Shown piece after piece: positions 32,401 to 41,704 of a stretch of 64,000 nt of DNA; positions within the stretch are counted from its first letter, which is position 1, and each line of letters opens with the position of its first letter. Position numbers and translations under genes: made by a program. The stretch covers positions 124,001 to 188,000 of the forward strand of contig JAHALR010000003.1 of NCBI GenBank assembly GCA_018362895.1. Direction: 5' to 3'. A model generated the notes under the pieces. It was not told where the DNA came from. It made no database searches and worked only from the letters and a program-made list of their open reading frames with translations. This DNA is from Clostridium sp. Lineage in GTDB: Bacteria; Cyanobacteriota; Vampirovibrionia; Gastranaerophilales; Gastranaerophilaceae.

Positions 32401-33336
32401 TTACAGAATTACGATTTCCTGTCCTTCTTTGGGAAGGAAACAGTCTTTACAATTATCAGTATAATGTTTTTCTATGTTAAGTAAAAATTCATCTGTGTAA
32501 TTAGGGTCATAATGATAGAAAGCGAGTGATTTTGCTTTTGCTTGAGAGAAGGTTTCAAGTGCCATATCAAATGTTGAATGTCCGTAACCCTGTTTTGAAA
32601 AGTATGAATTCAGATATTCTTCGGTTGTGTATTGTGCATCATGGATAAGTAAATCTGTGTCTCTTGCGAACAGAACAAGTTTTTTGTTTGCGCCAATAAA
32701 ACCTTCCGTATCTGTTGCATAGACTAAGGATTTGTCTTTGTAAGCTATTTTGTAAATCATTACACCTTGTTTTGGATGAGAATTGGATTTCAGACAGCTT
32801 ATTATGACTTCGTCTCCTTCCGGTGTAATGTCTTCACCTGATTCGATTTTTATCATTTCAGGCATATCAGAATCTTCTGTAAGAATCAAAGCGTAATTGT
32901 CATTTATGTCATAAAAACTGAGCTTTGCATTCAGGTCATTGAGCGAGAGAGGAAATGACCTGTCAAACATAAGCTGTGAGATTACACTGTCCAGACCTTC
33001 TTCATATTCTGAAAATCCGACTATGTTAATTTTTGAGCTGTTTATGTGTAACGGTTTAAAAAACGGAAGACCTTGTATGTGATCGTTGTGTACATGGCTT
33101 AAAAGGATTGTCGCACTAATAGGTTCTTTGTGGAATTGTGCTGCATAATCTTTCATGAGCTCTGTTCCGCATTTTATAATACCGGTTCCTGCATCAAGAA
33201 TAATCAAATGACCGTTGACGTTAACCTCTATACAGGCAGTGTTTCCACCGTACTCAAGAAAGTTGAAATCAGGAGTAGGATGGCTTCCTCTTACTCCTCT
33301 AAACTTAACTATAAACTTGTCTTTTGATTCTCTCAT
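32401..33336 (-). CDS. Metallo-beta-lactamase-fold hydrolase
   Basis: This 311-residue protein has VRGSHPTPDFNFLEYGGNT, then the zinc motif LLSHVHNDHIQGLPFF, DTEGFIG, LIHDAQYTTEEYL and GHSTFDMA. This matches the MBL-fold group related to RNase Z / phosphodiesterase-like cAMP enzymes. It lacks a signal peptide and should bind two metal ions in the cytoplasm. Substrate not determinable here. TTAGGAG precedes ATG 33336. It lies between a metallophosphoesterase and the TPR gene in one operon. Confidence 0.9.
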   Translation of the reverse strand: MRESKDKFIVKFRGVRGSHPTPDFNFLEYGGNTACIEVNVNGHLIILDAGTGIIKCGTELMKDYAAQFHKEPISATILLSHVHNDHIQGLPFFKPLHINSSKINIVGFSEYEEGLDSVISQLMFDRSFPLSLNDLNAKLSFYDINDNYALILTEDSDMPEMIKIESGEDITPEGDEVIISCLKSNSHPKQGVMIYKIAYKDKSLVYATDTEGFIGANKKLVLFARDTDLLIHDAQYTTEEYLNSYFSKQGYGHSTFDMALETFSQAKAKSLAFYHYDPNYTDEFLLNIEKHYTDNCKDCFLPKEGQEIVIL

Positions 33337-33377
33337 AATAAGCTCCTAAATTTAAGAAAATGATACGTTATTTTCTC

Positions 33378-34340
33378 TTATTTGTCCAGAACAACAACGG
33401 TGTTTTGGTCTGATTCTTCTCCACTGTATGTGCTTGAGGAGAATGTCATGATTTTAGCTTTTTTCTGTACTTCTTTGAGCCTTGTTTCTCTGAAATCAAA
33501 ATTGAACACAACTTTATTTTTTAGATTATTTACGGTTATAATCCTGAAGGCACAGGGATATGTCACAAGCGAGGGTGTGCTGACATGAAGGATATGACCT
33601 TCTTTGTATATTCTGGCTGCATGATAATGTCCTGAAAATACAGCAATAGGAAGCTTGTGACTGTCTAATGTTGCTTTGAACTCCTGTGCATTTATGAGTC
33701 TGTGGTGAAAACTGGGGAACGGCTCATGCAAAGGATGATGAAGGAAAATCAAAGGCACCTGATTTTCTTTTTCTGCATCACTTAGCTGGCAGTCAAGCCA
33801 TTTTAACTGTTCCTGTGGTAATTCTCCGTTTGCTGTTATTCTTGTGTCGACTGTTGCATCCAGAACAATTACCCTGTAACCTTTTTTGGGTATAAAAGAG
33901 TAGTATTGGTTTTCAAAGTTCATATTTTTATTGCGTTTTTGCAGATAATCAAAATACTTATCTTTTTTGAAGCTTGTTCCGACAGCAGCATCATGATTTC
34001 CAAATGCAAAATACCAAGGAGATTTAAGCTTGTTCATTTGATCACAAGCCTGTTCCAAAAGCGGTTTTTGGGGTTTGTCAATTAAATCTCCGGTTTCCAA
34101 AACAAAATCAATTTTCGGTATTTCATTGATTTGTTCAACCGCATCTTTGAGCAGAGGTTTTGACGAAGCCAGAACTTTATAGCTTGTGTCGACTGTTTTG
34201 TCCGAAAGATGTACATCTGAAATCTGTGCAAATTTCAATGTATCAGCGTATGACAGTGCAGTTACACCAAAATAAACAAATACTGTAAAAAGTGCCCAGT
34301 AAACTACTCTGCCTAAAAAACTTTTCTTTTTTTTCGCCAT
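33378..34340 (-). CDS. Membrane-anchored calcineurin-like metallophosphoesterase
   Basis: This 320-residue protein has an N-terminal basic stretch and helix VVYWALFTVFVYFGVTALSYA, a signal anchor or uncleaved signal. The phosphoesterase blocks are complete: QISDVHLSDK, ETGDLIDKP, FGNHDAAVG, LHHPLHEP, FSGHYHAARI. Two metal ions (Mn/Fe type) would be bound. It likely cleaves a phosphodiester or nucleotide substrate at the membrane outer face. Starts after TAGGAG. The operon places it just after tlyA. Confidence 0.93.
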   Translation of the reverse strand: MAKKKKSFLGRVVYWALFTVFVYFGVTALSYADTLKFAQISDVHLSDKTVDTSYKVLASSKPLLKDAVEQINEIPKIDFVLETGDLIDKPQKPLLEQACDQMNKLKSPWYFAFGNHDAAVGTSFKKDKYFDYLQKRNKNMNFENQYYSFIPKKGYRVIVLDATVDTRITANGELPQEQLKWLDCQLSDAEKENQVPLIFLHHPLHEPFPSFHHRLINAQEFKATLDSHKLPIAVFSGHYHAARIYKEGHILHVSTPSLVTYPCAFRIITVNNLKNKVVFNFDFRETRLKEVQKKAKIMTFSSSTYSGEESDQNTVVVLDK

Positions 34341-34351
34341 TTTATCTGCTC

Positions 34352-35170
34352 CTAAAAATTATTTTCGTTTGCTTTTTCTACTATCTCATCTATAACATTT
34401 TTGTTGAAATCTGTTTTTTCATTAATAAGCTGAACAAGATATTCTATGTTGCCTGCGGGTCCTTTAATCGGCGAGAAGGTTAACTGCTTCGGATAAAGTC
34501 CTATGTTTTCGGCAAATTCTATTACTTCTTCGATAACTTTTTTGTGTGTTGATTTTTCTCTTACTACCCCGTTTTTGCCAACAAGTTCTTTTCCTGCTTC
34601 GAACTGTGGTTTTATTAAAGAAACAATTTCTTGTTTTTCCAGATTCATTAACTTTAATATATTTTCAAGGACTTTTGTTATAGATATGAAGGATAAATCC
34701 ATTGCACAAAAATCAGGCAGAGTATCTTTTTCGTCATAAATTTCTGACGGGTTGCAATTTTTGATGTTAGTTCTTTCTACGACTTTCACTCTTTTGTCAC
34801 TTCTGAGTTTCCAGGCAAGTTGACCGTAGCCCACATCTACTGCATAAACTTTTTTTGCATTATTTTGAAGCATGCAATCTGTGAAACCGCCTGTTGAGGC
34901 ACCTGCATCAAGACATATTCTGTCAGAAAGGTTGATTTGAAAGGCTTTTATCGCCTTGTCGAGTTTGAGTCCTCCTCTTGAGACAAAGGGGAGTGATTTT
35001 ATTTCGATTCGGGTGTTTTCTTTCAGCTCAAGCTGGTAACCTGATTTTGTTATGACTTCATCGTTGATTCTGACATCACCGGCCATGATTGCACCTTGAG
35101 CTTTGCTTTTGGTTTCAAAAAAGCCTTTGTCAACAAGTATTTTATCAAGTCTTTCTTTATTTTTTGCCAT
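34352..35170 (-). CDS. tlyA: TlyA-family rRNA 2'-O-methyltransferase
   Basis: 272 residues from ATG 35170 (MAKNKERLDKILV). The N-terminal S4 domain (RLDKILVDKGFFETKSKAQG) is followed by a Rossmann methyltransferase domain with CLDAGASTGGFTDCMLQNNA (SAM motif), AVDVGYGQLAWKLR and MDLSFIS. TlyA methylates ribose in 16S/23S rRNA in mycobacteria; bacterial homologues are also called hemolysin/FtsJ-like. An ATG at 35209 would overlap the XRE gene by 11 nt and has no better ribosome site, so the S4-proximal start is chosen. It follows the XRE regulator closely. Confidence 0.93.
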   Translation of the reverse strand: MAKNKERLDKILVDKGFFETKSKAQGAIMAGDVRINDEVITKSGYQLELKENTRIEIKSLPFVSRGGLKLDKAIKAFQINLSDRICLDAGASTGGFTDCMLQNNAKKVYAVDVGYGQLAWKLRSDKRVKVVERTNIKNCNPSEIYDEKDTLPDFCAMDLSFISITKVLENILKLMNLEKQEIVSLIKPQFEAGKELVGKNGVVREKSTHKKVIEEVIEFAENIGLYPKQLTFSPIKGPAGNIEYLVQLINEKTDFNKNVIDEIVEKANENNF

Positions 35171-35198
35171 AGGTTTATTATTGCATGAATACAAAATT

Positions 35199-35420
35199 TC
35201 AGATGACAAAATTGAAAAGCTCTTTTATATCAACTTCCAGAGCTTGTGCAATTTGCTTGAGATATATGATGCTGGGGTTTGCTTTGCCGTTTTCGATTAA
35301 ACTTATGTAATTTCTGTCTAAGTTTGATAGCGAGGCTAATCCTTCTTGAGAATATTTTTTATTATTTCTCAAAATTTTAATTTTACTACCAAGTTTTTTT
35401 AAAAATAATTCATTTTCCAT
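35199..35420 (-). CDS. XRE-family HTH regulator (73 aa)
   Basis: A single helix-turn-helix domain, KIKILRNNKKYSQEGLASLS through LDRNYISLIENG, of P22/434 repressor type. No sensor domain. It is divergent from a 64-residue gene; between them sits a 13-bp perfect inverted repeat, the natural operator for this protein. It is the first gene of the tlyA/phosphoesterase/MBL/TPR run, with no clear ribosome site before ATG 35420. Confidence 0.92.
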   Translation of the reverse strand: MENELFLKKLGSKIKILRNNKKYSQEGLASLSNLDRNYISLIENGKANPSIIYLKQIAQALEVDIKELFNFVI

Positions 35421-35438
35421 TTTATTAATTTTAAATTA

Positions 35439-35467
35439 TTGACAACAAATAATCCTCATAATATATT
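35439..35467 (+). promoter_or_regulatory. Near-consensus sigma-70 promoter of the 64-aa gene
   Basis: TTGACA (35439-35444), 17-nt spacer, TATATT (35462-35467, five of six consensus). Predicted start near 35474, ~50 nt before ATG 35524. The operator-like repeat overlaps the -10 box and start site, so a bound repressor would block it. Confidence 0.75.
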
Positions 35468-35502
35468 AATAATATTCACAATATATTATGAATATTATTA
35501 AT
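35465..35502. promoter_or_regulatory. Perfect 13-bp inverted repeat, likely operator of the XRE regulator
   Basis: ATTAATAATATTC at 35465-35477 is exactly complementary to GAATATTATTAAT at 35490-35502, with a 12-nt centre. It sits over the -10/start of the plus promoter and upstream of the divergent XRE gene, a normal place for an autorepressing operator. The pair of arms is too long for chance alone to be likely, even in AT-rich DNA. Confidence 0.7.
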
Positions 35503-35523
35503 TAAATAAGAAGGAAAAGTGGA

Positions 35524-35718
35524 ATGAACATAAAAGAACAAATAAAATTAATCAAAAAATCAGTTAACAGTGATATGAACAAAATTTCACGTTTGATTAA
35601 AAAAATTGCAAAAGAAGATAATGATACAGACGAATTGTTGCTCCTGCTCAAATTACTCTATGACACACGCAGAAATGTAGAAAATAAAATACACCAGTAT
35701 GAAAAACGCATGTGTTAA
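35524..35718 (+). CDS. Small hypothetical protein (64 aa), XRE-linked
   Basis: MNIKEQIKLIKKSVNSDMNK begins a Lys/Asp/Leu-rich helical protein that ends KIHQYEKRMC. AAGGA lies upstream of ATG 35524, and a strong promoter with an operator precedes it, so it is very likely expressed. No membrane helix. It could be a toxin, an anti-repressor or a small regulator tied to the divergent HTH protein; no motif decides. Its stop overlaps by 4 nt that of the convergent tatD gene. Confidence 0.7.
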   Translation: MNIKEQIKLIKKSVNSDMNKISRLIKKIAKEDNDTDELLLLLKLLYDTRRNVENKIHQYEKRMC

Positions 35719-36482
35719 CTGATGTTTAAAAGTTTTCTTGCGTTGGCGGTTGTTGCTTCTGCGACTTCCTCAAAACTTATCTCTCTAAGTTGAGCAATTT
35801 CTTCGGCAACAAACTTTACATAAGCCGGTTCATTTTCTTTGCCTCTGAATGGTACAGGAGCCATATATGGTGCATCTGTCTCAAGAAGAAGCCTGTCAAG
35901 AGGTACAATCTTTGCCACTTCTTTGGCCTTTTTCGCATTTTTGAAGGTTACCACTCCTCCAAGAGCAATGTAAAATCCTTCTCTTACACATTCCATTGCA
36001 AATTCCGGACTTCCTGAAAAACAGTGCATAACGACCCCGACTTCATTTGCTTTTGTTTTCTTAAGGATTTCAAAACTGTCAAGATGTGCTTCTCTGTCAT
36101 GGACAAGAACAGGTTTGCCTGCTTCTTTTGCCAGTAAGATTTGTTTTTCAAAGATTTCTTTTTGAAGTTCAACCTGTGATTTGTCCCAGTAATAGTCAAG
36201 CCCGATTTCTCCAACAGCTATGATTTTTGGGTTTTTCAGATATTGTTTCATCAACTCCAGAGCATTTTCATCAAAGGAATTTACTTCTTCCGGATGCACT
36301 CCGACAGCTCCATACACATTTTCATATTTTTCACATAGACAGGCGATTCTTTCAAATCCTTTTGGTTCTACTCCGGGGATTACAATTTTTTCCACGCCGT
36401 AATCTTTGGCTTTTTGAATTACTTCATCAAAGCGGTTTTCAAAATTTTCCATATCTATATGGGTATGAGTGTCTATTAACAT
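35715..36482 (-). CDS. tatD: TatD-family DNase
   Basis: This 255-residue protein has an amidohydrolase-like TIM-barrel with DTHTHIDM, AVGVHPEEVN, VGEIGLDYYWDKSQVELQKE, VLVHDREAH, MHCFSGSPE and ETDAPYMAP, all TatD metal-site blocks. It is a 3'-5' exonuclease or DNA-repair nuclease. AGGAATAAAA precedes ATG 36482. It is the last gene of the pheT run. Confidence 0.96.
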   Translation of the reverse strand: MLIDTHTHIDMENFENRFDEVIQKAKDYGVEKIVIPGVEPKGFERIACLCEKYENVYGAVGVHPEEVNSFDENALELMKQYLKNPKIIAVGEIGLDYYWDKSQVELQKEIFEKQILLAKEAGKPVLVHDREAHLDSFEILKKTKANEVGVVMHCFSGSPEFAMECVREGFYIALGGVVTFKNAKKAKEVAKIVPLDRLLLETDAPYMAPVPFRGKENEPAYVKFVAEEIAQLREISFEEVAEATTANARKLLNIS

Positions 36483-36499
36483 TTTTATTCCTAATATAT

Positions 36500-37726
36500 T
36501 TAAAAAAGGCTGTTGATTATGGCTTTTTTATTTTCATCATGAACCTTTGCCAGTACCTCTTCTTTGTTGATTCCGTCAAGTTTATTGATCTGTTTTAATG
36601 CGCTGACAGCTTCGCAAAGAAGAATTTCGTTCTGTGAGTTCAAGAGACTTTTAATGTTTTCTTCGGCTGTTGTAAGATTATATTCACAAGCGACTCTGAG
36701 TGCACTGCTGATTCGGCCTGCCGTAGCGGATGATTCTGAAATTTCTAAAATTGCAAGCTTTTTCTGGGCATTCCAGAAGTATTCCTGTTGACGTTTCAAG
36801 ATTGTATAAATTTCCGAAATTTCCTGTTTTGTATTTTTGTCTTCATCAAAAGTGTATTCATCATTTTCATTCAGCATTTCGAATTTTGAAAGTGCTTTTA
36901 AAAGGACAACTGCTGCCTGTGGGTTTTTGTTCTGCCCGTTATATGTAATCAAATATGACAGTACGTCAAACATTTCAAAACAGAATATTTGATTTAACGG
37001 CAAGATTTCTCCCAATCCGGAAAGAATGTTGTCCAAACAGGTTAAAGCTGAGGTAATATCCTCTTGTAAAAGCTCCATAAGGCTTTGAAGATAAGGGATT
37101 TCACCGGCAATGTTTTCTGACATTGAAGATTTTTCCATTGCCTGTAATAAATCTTTTACCGCATTTTTATCCTCATAGGCAATAAGAAATTTTACTGCTT
37201 TTAATACAGTAAAGTCATCATCTGAGTTCAAAAGTTCAATTGCTTTGTCATAAGCTTCTTGAATTTTCATTGCTCCCAGGGCTTTAGCTGAGTTAAATGA
37301 GATTGCCTCATTGTCGCTGAAGGCATATTGTATCAGAATATCAGCTGCAATTGTATCAGGAATGTATGAAAAATATTTTGCGCAATATGCTTTTTCATTG
37401 TCTGTTCCTTTTTCAAACAATTCCATAATCTCGTCTGTTAAATCTTCATTGGCAAATCCTGCAAATGAACCTACGATTGTATCTTCAAAGTCAGGTGAAT
37501 AAACATCCAGAAATTTGAATAAATTTCTGTAATTGTCTTTGTTTATAGCTTTTTGAAGTCTTTTGTTTACATTGTTTTTTACAAAATCAAACAAAAAGTC
37601 ACTTTTTTGCGCAAGCAGCTTAAACGCTTCAACATCAGCGTTGTCGATTATTTCCTTTGCAGCGTGAAGGGCTTTTTGTTCATCTTTTGCTGTCAAGTCT
37701 TTTACAAGTTGTTCTTTATTTGTCAT
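36500..37726 (-). CDS. HEAT-like helical repeat protein
   Basis: This 408-residue all-helical protein has loosely repeated ~35-residue units (ISFNSAKALGAMKIQEAYDK; FTVLKAVKFLIAYEDKNAVK), consistent with HEAT/armadillo repeats. No signal peptide, membrane helix or enzyme motif. It lies between pheT and tatD in the same direction (15-17-nt gaps). A role as a cytoplasmic scaffold is inferred from fold only. Confidence 0.7.
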   Translation of the reverse strand: MTNKEQLVKDLTAKDEQKALHAAKEIIDNADVEAFKLLAQKSDFLFDFVKNNVNKRLQKAINKDNYRNLFKFLDVYSPDFEDTIVGSFAGFANEDLTDEIMELFEKGTDNEKAYCAKYFSYIPDTIAADILIQYAFSDNEAISFNSAKALGAMKIQEAYDKAIELLNSDDDFTVLKAVKFLIAYEDKNAVKDLLQAMEKSSMSENIAGEIPYLQSLMELLQEDITSALTCLDNILSGLGEILPLNQIFCFEMFDVLSYLITYNGQNKNPQAAVVLLKALSKFEMLNENDEYTFDEDKNTKQEISEIYTILKRQQEYFWNAQKKLAILEISESSATAGRISSALRVACEYNLTTAEENIKSLLNSQNEILLCEAVSALKQINKLDGINKEEVLAKVHDENKKAIINSLF

Positions 37727-37741
37727 AAAATACTTTCTAAA

Positions 37742-40213
37742 TTATTCTCTGAAGCTTAGTTCTGTAAAAGATTTTTTCAGGTTGTTTCTGATGGAGTTCA
37801 TTTGTTCTTCTACTGCTTCATCTGTTAATGTTGCTTCAGAATCTTGCATTTTGATTCTGAAAGCCATACTTTTGTAACCTTCTTTTATATGTTCTCCCTG
37901 ATATATGTCAAAGAGCTCTTCACCGTTAAAGAGATTGCTTTTTACGGATTTTTTGATTACTTTTGCAATGTCTTCATGACTTACTGCTTCAGGTACGATG
38001 AAAGCCAGATCCCTTTGAACTTCAGGGAACAATGAGAGTTTTTTATATCTGACTGTTGAATGGTGTACTGCTTGAAGAAGTGTTTCGAGGTCAATTTCAA
38101 ACAGGTATACATTCTGTTGGAATTTTTGCTTGTCTTTTAATATCGGATGAACTTCTCCCAGAAAACCTACTTCAACAGGCTGTTTTCCTAACATAACAAG
38201 TTTTGCACATTTGCCTGGGTGAAGAAATTCTTTTGTACCTGACTCACATGGTCTGAACTGGATTCTGTTTTCAAGTCCGAGAAGTGAAATAAGGTTTTGT
38301 ACCATACCTTTTACAACGTAAAAATCCGGCTCACTAAGTTTTGATTTTTGGGTCCACTTTTCGTTGTTTATGTTTCCTGTCACTGCACCGGCAAGAGTTC
38401 TTTTTTCTGTTACACCTGAATCCTTTTCAGATGCTTCATGATCGTGGAAATAGGTTCTTCCCATTTCATAAATCCAAAGATTTTTCTGTCCGTTTGATAT
38501 ATTGTTTTTTACTACATTTAATATGCTTGGCATCAGTGATTGTCTTAGCATTGTATGGTCTTCGCTTTGAGGGTTGCAGACTTTGACTGCTTTTGAGTCA
38601 TCAAATTTTACACAAAACTCTTTGTATAAAGGTTCTCCCACAAGAGAAGATGTTACTGCTTCTAAAAAGCCGTTTCCGAGAAACATATTATTGATGTTTT
38701 TAAGAATTTTATTTTCTTCTCTGATTTCAGGTGATTGTGTATTTTTGGGCAGAGTCGGATCAATTTTGTCAAAGCCGTAGATTCTTGAAATTTCTTCAAT
38801 TAGGTCAATTTCTCTGTAAACATCAACCATTCTGAAAGACGGAACCTTGAATTTTGCGGCTATTTCATTTTTGCCAAGAAGCTCAAAGCCCAGATTTTCA
38901 AGGATTTCTATGCATTTTTCGGCGGGAATTTCTGTGCCTAAAATACGTTTAATTTGTCCAAACCTGAGAGTTATGTCGATTTCAGGAAGTTTGTTGTTTC
39001 CTGTTTCAACAATGCCGTCTACTTTTGCTTCCGCAAGATCAACCATTAATTGCATTGCACGAAGCAAAGCAGGTTTTACCATTTCAATGTCAATGCCTCT
39101 TTCGAATCTGGCACTGGCTTCGCTTCTGTAACCTACACTTCTGGCTGAACGTCTGTTTTGTGCCGGTGTGAAATATGCTGCTTCAAGTGCTATATTCTTT
39201 GTATTGTTGTCTACTTCACTGTTTGCAGAACCAAATACACCTCCGATACATACAGATTGTTCTTTTGTTGCAATCAGCACTGTATCGTTGTTTGTTTTTC
39301 TTTCAACTTCATCCAGTGTAACAATTGTTTCTCCTTCGAAGGCTCTTCTTACACAAAGATAACCGTTTAATTTGTCTTTATCAAATGCATGTAAGGGGCA
39401 TCCGTATTCAAGAAGAACATAGTTTGTGATGTCGACTACATTATTTATGGCTCTGATTCCGCAAGCCATGAGCCTTCTTTGCATCCATTCGGGTGAAGGT
39501 TTAATCACCACATCCTTCAAAAGTCCAAGGCTGTAATATTTGCAGCCTTCTTCATCAAGGATTTCAACCTTAAATTTATCTGTTGATGTATCTTGGGTAT
39601 TTTGAAGTGGTGAGAAGTTCAATTTTTTATTAAAAATTGCCGAAAGCTCTCTTGCTACGCCGATGATTGACATTTCATCACCTCTATTGGCTGTCGGAGC
39701 AACATCAAAAACAATATCTTCTTTTATGTCGAGCACTTTTTCCAGTGCTTCACCGAGTTTCAAGTTTTCATAAAGTCTGTTTAAAATAAGTATGCCGTCT
39801 TCTTCCTGCATATTTTCAAGACCGAGTTCATCTTGTGAGCAAAGCATACCTTGAGATTCAACTCCTCTGATTTTTGCAGGAGTGAGTTCAAATTGATCAC
39901 CTGTTTTTCTGTCGAGTACTTTTGAACCGACAGAAGCGTAGGGGATAATTTGTCCTTCTTTAATATTTTGCGCGCCGCAGACAACAGTTTTTGTTTCTGT
40001 TCCCAAATCCACAGTAACAAGGTGAAGTTTATCTGCGTTCGGATGCTGGTCAATAAGTTTTATTTGAGCAACTCTTATATTAGAAAATTTCGGACCTGTT
40101 TTTTCGATTTCTTCTACTTCAAGACCGCTCATTGTCAGTTCGTGAGCGATTTGTTCAGGTGTAACGTCTGTTAAATCTACATATTCATTAAGCCATTCCA
40201 GTGAAATTTTCAT
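37742..40213 (-). CDS. pheT: Phenylalanine--tRNA ligase beta subunit
   Basis: This 823-residue protein has an N-terminal EMAP/tRNA-binding domain (VAQIKLIDQHPNADKLHLVT), B3/B4 editing domain, B5 domain, catalytic-like core (DLIEEISRIYGFDKI) and C-terminal FDX-ACB domain (SLFPEVQRDLAFIVPE). It pairs with PheS to charge tRNA-Phe. AAAGGA precedes ATG 40213. pheS is not adjacent, so it must lie elsewhere; pheST is usually an operon. Confidence 0.97.
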   Translation of the reverse strand: MKISLEWLNEYVDLTDVTPEQIAHELTMSGLEVEEIEKTGPKFSNIRVAQIKLIDQHPNADKLHLVTVDLGTETKTVVCGAQNIKEGQIIPYASVGSKVLDRKTGDQFELTPAKIRGVESQGMLCSQDELGLENMQEEDGILILNRLYENLKLGEALEKVLDIKEDIVFDVAPTANRGDEMSIIGVARELSAIFNKKLNFSPLQNTQDTSTDKFKVEILDEEGCKYYSLGLLKDVVIKPSPEWMQRRLMACGIRAINNVVDITNYVLLEYGCPLHAFDKDKLNGYLCVRRAFEGETIVTLDEVERKTNNDTVLIATKEQSVCIGGVFGSANSEVDNNTKNIALEAAYFTPAQNRRSARSVGYRSEASARFERGIDIEMVKPALLRAMQLMVDLAEAKVDGIVETGNNKLPEIDITLRFGQIKRILGTEIPAEKCIEILENLGFELLGKNEIAAKFKVPSFRMVDVYREIDLIEEISRIYGFDKIDPTLPKNTQSPEIREENKILKNINNMFLGNGFLEAVTSSLVGEPLYKEFCVKFDDSKAVKVCNPQSEDHTMLRQSLMPSILNVVKNNISNGQKNLWIYEMGRTYFHDHEASEKDSGVTEKRTLAGAVTGNINNEKWTQKSKLSEPDFYVVKGMVQNLISLLGLENRIQFRPCESGTKEFLHPGKCAKLVMLGKQPVEVGFLGEVHPILKDKQKFQQNVYLFEIDLETLLQAVHHSTVRYKKLSLFPEVQRDLAFIVPEAVSHEDIAKVIKKSVKSNLFNGEELFDIYQGEHIKEGYKSMAFRIKMQDSEATLTDEAVEEQMNSIRNNLKKSFTELSFRE

Positions 40214-40265
40214 AATCTATCCTTTTTGTTATATTCTTAAGCCAATTTTATAATAAATAGGTATG

Positions 40266-40299
40266 AAAAAAAAGCGGTTTTTCTCAAAAACCGCTTTTT
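40266..40299 (-). terminator. Rho-independent terminator of the Bax-inhibitor-1 operon
   Basis: AAAAAGCGGTTTTT-ctc-AAAAACCGCTTTTT is a perfect 14-bp stem with a 3-4-nt loop. In minus orientation eight T residues follow. It separates the chemosensory/BI-1 run from pheT. Confidence 0.95.
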
Positions 40300-40316
40300 G
40301 TAACTTAAAATGATTT

Positions 40317-41054
40317 TTAGTTGTCTCTTAGCTTAGCAAGAAGGTTTAAGATTTCTATGTACAGCCACACAAGTGTAACCATCAAGCCGAAAGCACCATA
40401 CCATTCATAATCTTTTGGCAGCTGGTTTTTTTGACCTTCTTCAATGAAATCAAAATCAAGAATCAAACACAATGAAGCAATGACTACAACAATACCGCTG
40501 AAAAGAATGCTCATAGGACCTGTGCCGGTGATAAATGGAATGCTAAAATTAAAGAAACTGCCGACAAGGCTTATCAAATACAAAATCATTATTGTTATAA
40601 GTGCTGTCATAATTGTTGATCTGAATTTTGCCGTAGCTTTGATTATTTTAGCTTTATACAGTGTTAACATTACAAGAAAAGCAACAAATGTGCCTGCCAC
40701 AGCCTGTACAGCAATTCCCGGAAATTGAGTTTCAAGAAATAATGAAAGACCGGCAAGAAGTGCACCTTCCGCAAAAGCATATATTGGTGCAAGATATTTT
40801 GCCATTTTGGGGAAAATTGCCGAAGCCAGTCCTGCAATAAGCCCGCCTATCAGTGCAACCGTTAAAATTATCATTACTTTGTCGGAAAAACCTCCAAGTA
40901 TTGTCTGATAGAACACAGCGCCTCCTGAGATAAGCGCAATTAACAGCAATACAAAAACTTTGGCAATTGTGCCGGATACTGTCATCGGTTTTGAGTCAAG
41001 AAGCAGTTCTTTGTTGTCCATTCTTGAAAGGACAGGGTTTGTACTTTTAAACAT
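40317..41054 (-). CDS. Bax inhibitor-1 / YccA family membrane protein
   Basis: This 245-residue protein has seven membrane segments. The family core FAEGALLAGLSLF and the C-terminal LILDFDFIEEGQKNQLPKDY then EWYGAFGLMVTLVWLYIEIL are clear. Bacterial members (YccA/YetJ) are pH-sensitive calcium leak channels or protease modulators. AGGAG precedes ATG 41054. It sits at the end of the chemosensory run, 78 nt after the HD gene. Confidence 0.95.
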   Translation of the reverse strand: MFKSTNPVLSRMDNKELLLDSKPMTVSGTIAKVFVLLLIALISGGAVFYQTILGGFSDKVMIILTVALIGGLIAGLASAIFPKMAKYLAPIYAFAEGALLAGLSLFLETQFPGIAVQAVAGTFVAFLVMLTLYKAKIIKATAKFRSTIMTALITIMILYLISLVGSFFNFSIPFITGTGPMSILFSGIVVVIASLCLILDFDFIEEGQKNQLPKDYEWYGAFGLMVTLVWLYIEILNLLAKLRDN

Positions 41055-41131
41055 TATTTTTCTCCTAAATTTCTCTTTTTTCGTTCCAGTTTATCAATAG
41101 CACGTTTTTAAACAAATATCAATTGTTTAAG

Positions 41132-41704
41132 TTATTCAAACAAAAACACAAGTTTTTTTTTGAAAGTTTCTTCAAATAGGTCTTTTTTCTTGTCTGCCAT
41201 TTTTAAATTTGGTTTGAATCCTATTGTTTTTATATACAGGTTTATGCTTGTGTCGTTTTGTTGTGCACGCATTCTGAGAATCAGGTTTTTGTGCGGTTTG
41301 TCCATTCCATCGGCTAGTCTTAAGATTGATGCAAGCTCTTTGACAATAAGCTTGTCATTATCTTTTAGCGATGCAAATATTTCATGTTTTTCCGGATTTG
41401 GGGAAGAACCTCTGTGGTATCTGGCTATGTTAGCTATGATTTTGGTTTCATAATCATCGAAACCTTGCAGCCCTTCTTCGATAATCATTTTCATAGAGTG
41501 TTTGTGGTGTGATTTTTTTTCTATGAAATATCCTATGTCATGGAGTTTTGATGCTTCAATCAGATATTCTTTTTGTCTTTGTGTAAAGCTGCAAATGTTA
41601 TTGTTTAAGGCATCAAATATCTTTATCGAATAATTTTCGATTTGTTTTGCGTGTTCAATGTCTGCATTTTTTTCTTTTAAAATTTCGTCTGAAGTTTTAG
41701 TCAT
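41132..41704 (-). CDS. HD-domain protein (Ppx/GppA C-terminal type)
   Basis: This 190-residue protein has HD metal residues in EASKLHDIGYFI, with HHKHSMKMI, IARYHR and LASILRLADGMDKPHKN, the layout of the Ppx/GppA C-terminal HD domain without the phosphatase part. Probably a cytoplasmic phosphohydrolase or nucleotide-binding signalling protein. It overlaps the CheA stop by 8 nt, so it is translated with CheA; the linkage suggests a role in the chemosensory output. Substrate unknown. Confidence 0.82.
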   Translation of the reverse strand: MTKTSDEILKEKNADIEHAKQIENYSIKIFDALNNNICSFTQRQKEYLIEASKLHDIGYFIEKKSHHKHSMKMIIEEGLQGFDDYETKIIANIARYHRGSSPNPEKHEIFASLKDNDKLIVKELASILRLADGMDKPHKNLILRMRAQQNDTSINLYIKTIGFKPNLKMADKKKDLFEETFKKKLVFLFE

